A stretch of DNA of 64,000 nucleotides, from NCBI GenBank assembly GCA_945888375.1, contig CAMCZZ010000017.1, forward strand, positions 1 to 64,000, in the 5' to 3' direction. The first letter of the stretch is position 1; every line of letters begins with the position of its first letter. The translations under genes and the position numbers were made by a program. Source of the DNA: Akkermansia muciniphila. Its GTDB lineage: Bacteria > Verrucomicrobiota > Verrucomicrobiia > Opitutales > Opitutaceae. This document shows positions 35,551 to 44,288 of the stretch, in pieces. The notes beneath the pieces are model-generated. The model was not told the origin of the DNA. It saw only the letters and a program-made list of their open reading frames with translations, and ran no database searches.

Positions 35551-38500
35551 ATGAAACTAAAACAGCGTTCCGTATTCTGTTTAGGATTTTTATCTTCCAT
35601 GCTCTTTATGGGCGGGGTGTCCGGTGTGGCCCAGGAACGGCCGGCCGTCTTTGTAAAGTATTCCACCAGCCAAGTGGCGGCAGGCACGACGCCAACCACC
35701 GCGCCGGTCGCAACGATCGCTGCCCCCGGGTCCGGCTGGGACTATTCCGCCGCCGCTCCCTTTTCCGGGACCACGTGGAATGTTATCCAGCGCCCCAATC
35801 CTGGAATTCCGTCGGGCGCCTTGAATGGAGCCATTGGTGTTTATCCGGTCAACTCGGCCAACAATATAGCACTTGCCTCGCCTGCCGGTGATGCGACGTC
35901 GGTTCGCCTCACCGTGTCCTTGAACATCGCGGATCTGGAGGCCAACAGTTCCACCCGTGCCGAGCCGAACACTGGAACGGGCGGCAACAGCAGCCTCGCT
36001 CCTGCCGGTCTCATGAATCAGGCTTGGCGCATCTTCCGAGGAGGCAACAGCGTCGTCCACCAATTCTCGGGACTCCCGGCGGGCGCGAATTATTATGTTT
36101 ACTGTTATGCGTCCACGACGACCGCAGGCCAAGGATCCCGTTTCACGCTGGATGCGGCAAACGTCCCGGGAGGGGACGGCATCACCACCCGCTTCCTCGA
36201 GACTCGGGGCGGCAATTCAGGCAATGTCTTTATCAACAATGGCACTTCCATCGCGCCGAACACGCCTGCCGTCGTGGACCAAGCCAGCAAGGCCACAGAT
36301 ACCACCACCTGGGGGCGCTTCCATGCCGTGGTAAACGCCTCGGGCGGCCTAGTGCTTCGTAATTCGAAAAATCCCGCCAACGGCGTGAATTTTTTCCAAG
36401 GTTTTCAGCTTATACCCTTTCCCCTCCCCGCCATCACCCAACAACCCAGCCCAACGGTGATCGGGTCGAGCGGCGGCGTGGTCATACTCACGGTGGCCGC
36501 CACCGGTGATGGCGCTCTTTCCTACCAATGGCGCAAAGGCGGCGTCGCCCTATCGGACAGCGCCACGCTTTCCGGCTCCAATACCGCCACGCTCACTTTG
36601 TCGAACGCCACCGAGGCGGATAGCGGCTCTTACGACGTCCTGGTCAGCAATCCCGGCGGTTCACTCCCCAGCTCGGCCTCTGTTATCACCATAAGCAACG
36701 AGGCGATCGCCCCGTCGATCGTCACACCACCCGCCGGCGCGACCGGCTTAAGCGGCCAAAACGCGAGTTTCTCCATCCAAGCTCTCGGAACCTCTCCGAT
36801 CACTTATCAATGGCAGAAGAGTTTAAACAATTCGGACTTCACCGATATCATCAACGCCACGGGCTCCGTCCTGACCCTTACCGGGCTCTCCACGGCGGAC
36901 GCCGGTTACTATCGGGTGATAATCACGAACTCCGTCAGCTCCGTGACCAGTGCTTCAGCGGCCTTGGTGGTTGCCCCGGTCATCACGACTCCGCCGGCCA
37001 GCGCCGTCGTCGCCACGTCCGGAAACCACACTCTCTTGGTATCGGCGGACGCGGGCCAGGGCTCGCCCGAGGCCATCACTTATGTTTGGAAATTCAACGG
37101 CACCACCGTCACCAACGGCGGCGCCTACTCGGGTGCCACGTCGGCCAATCTCAGCGTCACCGGTTTCGGCGCCTCGCATTCCGGTTACTACACGGTGACC
37201 ATCTCCAACTCGGCCGGCGCCGTAACCTCCGCGCCCGTCTATGTCGGAGTGCCCACCAGCCAATCGGTGACTTTCGCACCGGGCAACAACGCTACGGGCA
37301 TCGCCGTCGATCAACAGCTGCGCATCGTGCTGGACTCGACCCCGCGCCTGGGCAAATCGGGCGTGCTGCGCGTGCACGACGCTGAAAACGACGCCGTGGT
37401 CACAACGGTGGATATCTCCAGCTTCGTCACCTACGCGCCGGGTAACTCGACCGCCATCATACCCAATGCGGCTATCCGCCCGATGCAGGGATCTTCGGGA
37501 GGCACCACGCTGGCCACGACCAACTATTACTACACACCCATCGCCATTTATGGCAACGAGGCGTGGATCACCCTGCCCATCCGGCTTTCCTACGCCAAGA
37601 CCTACTACGTCACCACCGACGACGCCCTGCTGCTCGACTCGACCAACGCCGCGCTGCCCGCCGTGACCAGCCCGACCGCGTGGCGCTTCTCCACCAAAGC
37701 GGCCGCGCTTGAAACCCCCACCGAATCGACCGGCCCGACCACTCTCACGCTCGGTTTGGACGGAACGGGCGATTTCGCCACGTTGCAAGCGGCCTTCGAC
37801 TGGATCCCGTTGAACAACACCCTCGAGCGCACCATAGAGGTGCGGCCTAGTGTGTATAGAGATAATGCCACGCTCGGTTTCGGGCGCAACAAAGTGCGGA
37901 TCATCGGCCAGGGAACCAAACGCACCGATGTGCAGTTCATCTATCCCTACGCCTATTTTGCGCCGCCCACCAGCGTTTCCACCGCCGGATCAGTTCGTCT
38001 CGAAGGTGACGACGTCACCGTCCGCAATCTCACCCTAGATAATCTCATTTACTACGACTACAGTCCCACCGGTCGTCCGGAGAACGTGAATGCGGCCCTC
38101 AATGGTGCCACCAACACGCTTCATACCACGGGTAAACGCATCGTGTTCGACAATGTCTTGGTAAAGGGCGGTCAGGATACCTATTGGGGCAACAAGGGAA
38201 TATCGTATTTCTACAACTGCGAAGTCTGGGGCACGGTGGACTTCATCTATGGCGCCGCCCTCGCCGTTTTCGACCGTTGCACGATCGTCGAACTGCGCTC
38301 CACCGGGGGGCCGATCTGCGCCCCCTACACCGCATACGCCCAGCCCTACGGAGAGGTTTTCCTGAACTGCAGCTTCCCCCGCGCGCTGGTCGCCAATGGC
38401 TACCCGTATGATGTCGGACTCGGCACCACCACCTTCATGCGGCCCTGGGGCCAGGATGGCCACACCGCGATCATCAACTGTGAACTCGGCGCCCACTTCA

Positions 38501-40029
38501 GCACAAAAGGCTGGAGCGACTGGAGCGGACGGGAAAACACCTGCCGTGCCATCGAATACGGCAACACCGCCATCGGCGGCGGCGCCACTTCAACGCCCGC
38601 CCAGCGCCAGGCCGCCGGCGCCTACTGGCTCAATACCGTGGACCCGGACTATACCACATCTTCGATGTCGCCGACCGACGCATTGTTGGTCTCGCCCGGA
38701 GGCAACGGAAACCGCATCGCCGTCACGATCAATCCCGCCGATTATACACTCCCGGCCATTTTCGGCCACGCCTACTTCGGACTCAATGGCTGGATGCCGG
38801 TGGTCGAAGATTCGATCGCTCCCGCCATCACGACTCCCCCATCTTCTCGCCGGGTCGCGATAGGCGATGGAGTCACCTTTAGCGTCGAGGCCACCGGCAG
38901 CCCGGTGCTGACCTATGAGTGGCGCAAAAACAACGTTCCCATTCCCGCCGCCCTTTCCTCCAGCTATACCATCCCCTCGGTTCAGGCCGGCGACACCGCG
39001 GCATACACTTGCGTGGTTCGAAACGGTGCCGGCGAAGCGACTTCAGCCGCCGCGCAACTCACCGTCTTGTCTCCATTTGCACTTTGGGCGGACTCCTATG
39101 CCCTCGACGGCACCGTCGCAGGCTTTGCCAGTGCGGATTCCGACGGCGACGGGGTCGCCAACCTGCTCGAATATGTGCTCGGAGGGGATCCGGCCGAGCG
39201 CGATTCAAATATCCTACCTCAGGTGACCCTGGTGGATGCTGTCGATGGCCGACACCTCGTTATGGAGTATGACCGGGCGATCACGGCATCCGCCATCGCC
39301 AACGTGATCGAGACTTCGTCCGACCTCGCTTCTTGGGCCGTCCGCACCCACGGCGTGGACGCCGAGATCGAGATTCTGCCGCTTCTTGGCATCGCCCTCA
39401 ACGTGGACTGCAATAGCTCCGCGGGAAATAACTACACCGGCCTCGCCGTCGCGCCCGGGTCCGGCACCTCATGGAACAGTTTTGTGTCTCCCGGTGCTGG
39501 TGCTCCGACGGGCACCCTCACCGGCGTTTTGGATAGCTCCGGTGCGGCCACCACGAGCAGCGTGACCCTAACCAGCTCCGGTTCGGACATCTATGTTTGG
39601 AACGATGCAAGCACGGGCGCGCCGAACCCGACGCTACTCATGCAAGATTACCTCTTCGGTAACACCTACACGGTAACCATGAACGGCCTGCCGCAAGGCG
39701 ACTACCTGCTTTACGTTTACGCCCACGGCAACGCGGACAACCAAACGTCCCTCGTCACGCTCGCCGCCGGTAATGGCGGAGGAAGCAAAACCACCGCCAC
39801 TTCCGGCACCACCACCTTCCGGGACGCATTCGCGACCGGGGCGGAGGGTATTGCCTACGTCAAGTTTGCGCCCACCGTCGGGGCGTCCGGATCGCTCCAG
39901 TTCAGTTGCGGCAACTACCTCAACGGCTTTCAATTGGTGCAGCAAATCAACCCAGGATTTGAGCGTGTGCGCGTCACCATTCCCTACTCCGACAGTAAGC
40001 TTTTTGTTCGGTTGCGGGTAACCGAATGA
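35551..40029 (+). CDS. Giant secreted CE8 pectinesterase with Ig domains and duplicated beta-sandwich
   Basis: 1492 residues. Signal peptide about 1-27. The domains, in order, are: a beta-rich domain (about 30-289); three Ig-like domains (about 291-385, 389-475, 476-568); an Ig/SbsA-like domain (about 570-716); CE8 pectin methylesterase (about 731-1080, with LGLDGTGDFATLQAAFD, GGQDTYWGNKG, GTVDFIYGAA and MRPWGQ); and a fourth Ig-like domain (about 1091-1175). The C-terminal module begins FALWADSYALDG with DSDGDGVANLLEYVLGG and ends in DSKLFVRLRVTE. A second copy of the N-terminal beta-rich domain (about 1280-1469, NCBI-type family unknown to me) is inserted inside that C-terminal module. It acts outside the cell on methylated pectin. 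Confidence 0.85.
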   Translation: MKLKQRSVFCLGFLSSMLFMGGVSGVAQERPAVFVKYSTSQVAAGTTPTTAPVATIAAPGSGWDYSAAAPFSGTTWNVIQRPNPGIPSGALNGAIGVYPVNSANNIALASPAGDATSVRLTVSLNIADLEANSSTRAEPNTGTGGNSSLAPAGLMNQAWRIFRGGNSVVHQFSGLPAGANYYVYCYASTTTAGQGSRFTLDAANVPGGDGITTRFLETRGGNSGNVFINNGTSIAPNTPAVVDQASKATDTTTWGRFHAVVNASGGLVLRNSKNPANGVNFFQGFQLIPFPLPAITQQPSPTVIGSSGGVVILTVAATGDGALSYQWRKGGVALSDSATLSGSNTATLTLSNATEADSGSYDVLVSNPGGSLPSSASVITISNEAIAPSIVTPPAGATGLSGQNASFSIQALGTSPITYQWQKSLNNSDFTDIINATGSVLTLTGLSTADAGYYRVIITNSVSSVTSASAALVVAPVITTPPASAVVATSGNHTLLVSADAGQGSPEAITYVWKFNGTTVTNGGAYSGATSANLSVTGFGASHSGYYTVTISNSAGAVTSAPVYVGVPTSQSVTFAPGNNATGIAVDQQLRIVLDSTPRLGKSGVLRVHDAENDAVVTTVDISSFVTYAPGNSTAIIPNAAIRPMQGSSGGTTLATTNYYYTPIAIYGNEAWITLPIRLSYAKTYYVTTDDALLLDSTNAALPAVTSPTAWRFSTKAAALETPTESTGPTTLTLGLDGTGDFATLQAAFDWIPLNNTLERTIEVRPSVYRDNATLGFGRNKVRIIGQGTKRTDVQFIYPYAYFAPPTSVSTAGSVRLEGDDVTVRNLTLDNLIYYDYSPTGRPENVNAALNGATNTLHTTGKRIVFDNVLVKGGQDTYWGNKGISYFYNCEVWGTVDFIYGAALAVFDRCTIVELRSTGGPICAPYTAYAQPYGEVFLNCSFPRALVANGYPYDVGLGTTTFMRPWGQDGHTAIINCELGAHFSTKGWSDWSGRENTCRAIEYGNTAIGGGATSTPAQRQAAGAYWLNTVDPDYTTSSMSPTDALLVSPGGNGNRIAVTINPADYTLPAIFGHAYFGLNGWMPVVEDSIAPAITTPPSSRRVAIGDGVTFSVEATGSPVLTYEWRKNNVPIPAALSSSYTIPSVQAGDTAAYTCVVRNGAGEATSAAAQLTVLSPFALWADSYALDGTVAGFASADSDGDGVANLLEYVLGGDPAERDSNILPQVTLVDAVDGRHLVMEYDRAITASAIANVIETSSDLASWAVRTHGVDAEIEILPLLGIALNVDCNSSAGNNYTGLAVAPGSGTSWNSFVSPGAGAPTGTLTGVLDSSGAATTSSVTLTSSGSDIYVWNDASTGAPNPTLLMQDYLFGNTYTVTMNGLPQGDYLLYVYAHGNADNQTSLVTLAAGNGGGSKTTATSGTTTFRDAFATGAEGIAYVKFAPTVGASGSLQFSCGNYLNGFQLVQQINPGFERVRVTIPYSDSKLFVRLRVTE

Positions 40030-40518
40030 TATCACGCCCCAAATCCGATTAAATCCATCGCCAAGCCCTGACCAAACAATTCCGGGTGTCGCCAAGGGAT
40101 GTGGCGGGACACCCGGCGGAGCGGGGCTTGGCGTTCATTTTTATACACGTTCCGAACGCCGGGAAGACCGTCAAATAGCATGTCCTGCCCCGTTTGGCCG
40201 AACGGCCATCTTGTGCAACCCCATCCCCTGAACCGCACCAAGCCCACCAATCTCGACTGATCTAAAGTGGAGCCTCGTGGACAAAAATTCGAAAACAAGT
40301 CGTTAGATCGGGATAATTCAACAATGCGAACAAGCGGGCCGCTTGTCGCCACGTTCCCGGCGACGTAATCCTCATCTCGCTTCGTTTACCCTTCAGCCCC
40401 CGACCCCACGACAGTTCGCCGCCGAAAGCCTCCCCGAAGATGCGTCTTCGTATCCGTATCTTCGTCACCAATTGTCCGAATTTTATTCCGTAATTAGTTC
40501 CCAGAAAAGCCTTTTATC
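40030..40518. other. Intergenic region between two giant-protein genes
   Basis: 489 bases with no supported gene; a minus-strand open frame at 40032-40352 lacks any recognisable character. It holds the terminator structure at 40081-40146, a hairpin TGGCCG-AA-CGGCCA at 40195-40208, and the word AATTCAACAATG at 40315-40326 that also occurs before the PEP-CTERM gene. The right end, around 40480-40500 (GAATTTTATTCCGTAATTAG), is AT-rich and may contain the promoter. Confidence 0.5.
40081..40146 (+). terminator. Complex stem-loop terminator candidate
   Basis: Two alternative pairings are visible: CGGGTGTC (40083-40090) with GACACCCG (40108-40115), and GCCAAG (40091-40096) with CTTGGC (40127-40132), the latter followed by GTTCATTTTTAT. 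The T-rich end after the outer stem suggests termination of the 1492-aa gene. The competing stems could also act as a switch, but there is no evidence for a ligand. Confidence 0.55.
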
Positions 40519-43500
40519 ATGAAACCCCAAACCCCCAAATCCATCCTCCGAGCCACCACCATGGCTGCGCTCGCCTGGCTCACCGCATCCGACGGTATCG
40601 CCGCGACCGTGTTTGAGACCACTTTCGCCAGCGACGTCATCGTCTCGGCAACTACCGCTGCGGGCACCCTCACCCCGACTTCGGCCAACTGGTATTTAAT
40701 GTCCAACAAAGACGCCCGCGGCGGCAGCAGCGTCAACGGGACGGGCGGCCTCACCATCAGCCACACCTCGTCCACCTCGGCGGTTGCCGAAGCCACCGCC
40801 CGCCTGACGACCGCCCCGATCGAGCTGAGAGACGTTAACGATTACATCGAAGCCAGTGGCACCTTTTACACCGATCGCGTCCTGAATTTCGTCATCGGCC
40901 TATATAATTCCGGCGGGGTCGAGCCCTTGGTCACGGGCGCCAATGGCACCACCCTGCTCGCCAACTCCGCACTGGTTTCGAGCATCACGGGACCGGTCGG
41001 AGGCACGCTAGGCTGGAAGGGATATCGCGCCCAGGTAAGCAACGCCTACAGCGGCACCGCCCCCAACCAGGTCACGATCGGTTCCACCACCGGCAGCATC
41101 CAAGCCCGCCAGGCCCAGACCGGTGCAAGCATGAACTACCAAGCCTACGATCTCCTCAGTGTAGGCACCGGCGGCTTCAATTCGCCCACCGCCATCAGCA
41201 TCGGCACGGTTCCGGCGTCGGCCACATCCTTGGTCTGGGCCAACGGTTTCGCCCAAGAATACCGTTTCACCTACCGAATCACCCGCTCCTCCTCGACCGC
41301 GTTTCTGATCGCCTACACCATCAAGGATGCGACCGATGCCGTCCTTTTCTCCACCAGCGGCACCACCACGGCCGCCACCGCGCTTCCGTCTGCCATTACC
41401 AGCGCCTTCGATAGCTTCGCGTTCGGCATGCGCAACAACTCGGTGAATGCGATCGGCTCGGTTTCCACCATCAGCCTCACCCAGTTCAAGGTCACCGGAC
41501 AAAACGCCGACATCGCCCGCGTCGTCACCCCGCCTCAGAACCAAAATCTCGTCCCCGGCCAAGCCGCCTCGCTCACCGTTTCCGCCTCCGGCGCCGGCAC
41601 CCTTACGTATCAATGGTTCAAGGACACCTTCGCGATCCCCGGTGCCACCAACGCCAGCCTCCCCATCGTCTCCGCGTCGTCCGCCGACATCGGCTCTTAC
41701 ACCGTCGTCGTGCGCAACGCCTTCGGTTTCGAAACCAGCGCCGCCGCCAACGTGAACGTGGTCGAAGCCTCCGCTCCCGTTTTCACTCTCCAACCCGAGA
41801 ACCAGTCGGTGAATGCGGGCACGACCCTCACCCTCGCCTCGACCGCCTCCGGCGCACCCACCCCCACCTTCCAGTGGTATAAAAACAACACCCTCATCCC
41901 CGGCGCGACCCTCGCCACCTACACCGTTCCTTCTGTCACCACCGACAACGCGGGTGAATACAAGGTCATCGCCACGAACAGCCAGGGCTCCGTCACCAGC
42001 GATGTCGTGACCATCACGATCGTCACCGCCACCCCCTCCATCAGCGCCCAACCCGCCCCCGTGACCGTGAACGTCGGCGCAGCGATCAACCTCGAAGTCA
42101 CCGCGACCGGCATCCCCACCCCGACCTACCAGTGGTTCAAAAACAACGTCGCCATCGATGGTGCCACCGCCGCCACCTACACCATCACCAGCGCCACCAC
42201 CGCGGACATCGGCAACTACTCCGTGGACGTCATCAACTCGATCGGCACCTTGCGCAGCGCCGACGCCGGGGTGACCGTAACCGTCGTCCCGCCCTCCGTC
42301 ACTACCCCGCCCGGCAACGTAACCGTGGTGTATGGCAACAGCACCACGCTGACCGCGGCCTACGCGGGCTCCTTGCCCCGCACCTACCAGTGGTATCGAA
42401 ACAGCACGCTCATCCCCGGAGCCACCGGCTCGTCCTACACCATCACCTCGGCCACCCTGGCGGATGCCGGCGACTATTACGTCGTCGTCTCGAACGAGGA
42501 TCCGACCAACGCGACCTCGGCCACGGCGGTCGTCACCGTGCTGTTCGCCAACGAATCCGCCGTGCTGAACACCGACTTTACGACCTCGGCCTTCCACAAC
42601 GCCGACGCGCCCATCACCGCGACCTCGACCAGCTGGTGGGTCCTTTCCAGCAAGAACAACGCCTTGTCTTCCACCATCGGCGATGATGCCGCCACACTCG
42701 AAGTGGTCGAAGCCCGGCCCTTGACCCTGAAGTTCAACAGCACCACCGGCTCCAGCATCGTCGAAACTGCCGCGCGCTTCTCATCCACCCCGGTGAGCCT
42801 GGCCAACTCCGGCGACTACCTCCGCCTCACCGCCAACCTGCGAGGCAAAAACCTGCGCATCCTCGCCTTCGGACTCTTCAATTCAGGCGGCATCAATCCC
42901 TTCCCGCTTTGGGGCAGCCCGACGGTCGACATCATCGCCGCAGGAGCCAGCAACAACGCGGCTGTCGGCAAGGGAACCCAGGGTTGGGTCGGCTATCGCT
43001 CCTCGATCCAGGCCACCAGCAGCGCCGGCGATGTCGGCACGCGCCCGGCCCAAACCACCAGCACGAGCAATCGCGGCAATGAACTCCTGATGCCCCCGAA
43101 CAGCACCGGCGCCGCCCACGGCGAGCCGGCCGGCGTTCAGGTCGGCACCGTGCCCTCCTTGGGAGTCAACGCCGCCTTCGTCAACGACACCGACTACACC
43201 CTGGTCTACACCATCGCTCGCAGCGGCTCGGACCAATACACGATCAACTACCAGCTCTTCGCCGGTCTCACCGCCACGGGGAGTCCGCTCTACGCCTCCG
43301 GCGCCACCACGACCGCGGCAGGAACCCTTCCCTCCGAGGTTACCCAGACCTTCGACGCCGTTGCCGTCGGGTTCCGCAACATGGACACCACCGTCATCCC
43401 CGAAATCACCATTAGCAGCCTGCGCATCGACCTCGGGACCGCCGTCTCACCTGTTGCGCCGTCGTTCACCACCCACCCGACCGCCCAAACCCTCTCCATC

Positions 43501-44121
43501 GGCGATCCCCTCACCCTCACTGCCTCCGCCAGCGGCGCCCCCACTCCCTCCTACCAGTGGTATAAGGATGACGTCATTATCGACGGAGCCACCGGGTCGA
43601 CCTATTCGATTGCTTCGGTCGTGACCGGCAACGCCGGCAGCTACAAAGTCGTCGCCACCAACGCCGTCGACAGTGCCACCAGTAACGCCGCCATCGTTAC
43701 GGTCGGAAGCGTGGTTCTCTCGCCTTACGAAACCTGGGCCGACGCCGAAAATCTAACCGTGGGTTTTGACGACGGCGCCTCCCAAGACCCCGACAAGGAC
43801 GGGGTCGTCAACCTCCTCGAATTCGCCTTGGGCGGCACCCCCCTCTCCGCCGCCTCGGCACCCGCGCCTGTCCTCGCCCGCAACGGCGCCAACCTCACCC
43901 TCACGTTCGACGTGAAGACCGTGGCTTTGACCCAGTTCGACGTTTCCGCCGAACTCACGTCCGATCTCGTCACCTGGGCCACAGCCGTCCACGGCACCTC
44001 CGGGGTCACCATCGTCTCCACCCCCCTGGATGGCTCGACCAACCGCGTGGTCGTCACCTTCCCCGCCGGCCCCGCCCGCACCTTCGCCCGCGTTCGCGTC
44101 AGCCCCATCGCCACGCCGTAA
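40519..44121 (+). CDS. Giant secreted Ig-repeat protein with two copies of an unknown domain
   Basis: 1200 residues with a signal peptide (about 1-29, ending GIAA). Domain order: unknown domain copy A (about 30-330), four Ig-like domains (about 335-415, 417-503, 504-590, 591-678), unknown domain copy B (about 680-974), a fifth Ig-like domain (about 980-1068) and the C-terminal module (about 1070-1200) with DPDKDGVVNLLEFALGG and ending FARVRVSP. The unknown domain is recognised by FNSGG-type, GYRA-type and AFD..A.G.RN motifs and also occurs in the PL1-like protein. No catalytic domain was seen. It may be a surface or matrix protein that binds pectin (inference). Confidence 0.8.
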   Translation: MKPQTPKSILRATTMAALAWLTASDGIAATVFETTFASDVIVSATTAAGTLTPTSANWYLMSNKDARGGSSVNGTGGLTISHTSSTSAVAEATARLTTAPIELRDVNDYIEASGTFYTDRVLNFVIGLYNSGGVEPLVTGANGTTLLANSALVSSITGPVGGTLGWKGYRAQVSNAYSGTAPNQVTIGSTTGSIQARQAQTGASMNYQAYDLLSVGTGGFNSPTAISIGTVPASATSLVWANGFAQEYRFTYRITRSSSTAFLIAYTIKDATDAVLFSTSGTTTAATALPSAITSAFDSFAFGMRNNSVNAIGSVSTISLTQFKVTGQNADIARVVTPPQNQNLVPGQAASLTVSASGAGTLTYQWFKDTFAIPGATNASLPIVSASSADIGSYTVVVRNAFGFETSAAANVNVVEASAPVFTLQPENQSVNAGTTLTLASTASGAPTPTFQWYKNNTLIPGATLATYTVPSVTTDNAGEYKVIATNSQGSVTSDVVTITIVTATPSISAQPAPVTVNVGAAINLEVTATGIPTPTYQWFKNNVAIDGATAATYTITSATTADIGNYSVDVINSIGTLRSADAGVTVTVVPPSVTTPPGNVTVVYGNSTTLTAAYAGSLPRTYQWYRNSTLIPGATGSSYTITSATLADAGDYYVVVSNEDPTNATSATAVVTVLFANESAVLNTDFTTSAFHNADAPITATSTSWWVLSSKNNALSSTIGDDAATLEVVEARPLTLKFNSTTGSSIVETAARFSSTPVSLANSGDYLRLTANLRGKNLRILAFGLFNSGGINPFPLWGSPTVDIIAAGASNNAAVGKGTQGWVGYRSSIQATSSAGDVGTRPAQTTSTSNRGNELLMPPNSTGAAHGEPAGVQVGTVPSLGVNAAFVNDTDYTLVYTIARSGSDQYTINYQLFAGLTATGSPLYASGATTTAAGTLPSEVTQTFDAVAVGFRNMDTTVIPEITISSLRIDLGTAVSPVAPSFTTHPTAQTLSIGDPLTLTASASGAPTPSYQWYKDDVIIDGATGSTYSIASVVTGNAGSYKVVATNAVDSATSNAAIVTVGSVVLSPYETWADAENLTVGFDDGASQDPDKDGVVNLLEFALGGTPLSAASAPAPVLARNGANLTLTFDVKTVALTQFDVSAELTSDLVTWATAVHGTSGVTIVSTPLDGSTNRVVVTFPAGPARTFARVRVSPIATP

Positions 44122-44135
44122 TCGCCCGCCTCACG

Positions 44136-44169
44136 GCGCGTCGCCGCCCGCTCGGCGACGCGCTTTTTA
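44136..44169 (+). terminator. Rho-independent terminator
   Basis: A perfect 11-base stem GCGCGTCGCCG (44136-44146) / CGGCGACGCGC (44153-44163) with a 6-base loop, followed by TTTTTA. It lies 14 bases after the stop of the 1200-aa protein gene. Confidence 0.92.
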
Positions 44170-44288
44170 TCTTCACGCGCAACGACGTGCACGAAGCACC
44201 GATTGTCCCGCCGCCCTCCTTTTGTTTATAAAACCGCTAAGGCTCGCCTCCGCCCCGCGCCAGGCCCTACCCCCAGCCGCCTAACCCA

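Noticed and set aside
36940-37270. Possible extra catalytic domain among the Ig repeats of the CE8 giant
   Set aside because: The segment fits a third Ig-like domain, with the YVWKFNGTTV and SGYYTVTISNSAG strands.
40032-40352. 106-residue minus-strand open frame in the intergenic region
   Set aside because: It overlaps a terminator structure and has no recognisable feature.
41508-42555. Regularly spaced repeats that could suggest a repeat array
   Set aside because: They are the coding repeats of four Ig-like domains of about 87 residues each; there are no short identical repeats with unique spacers as in CRISPR.
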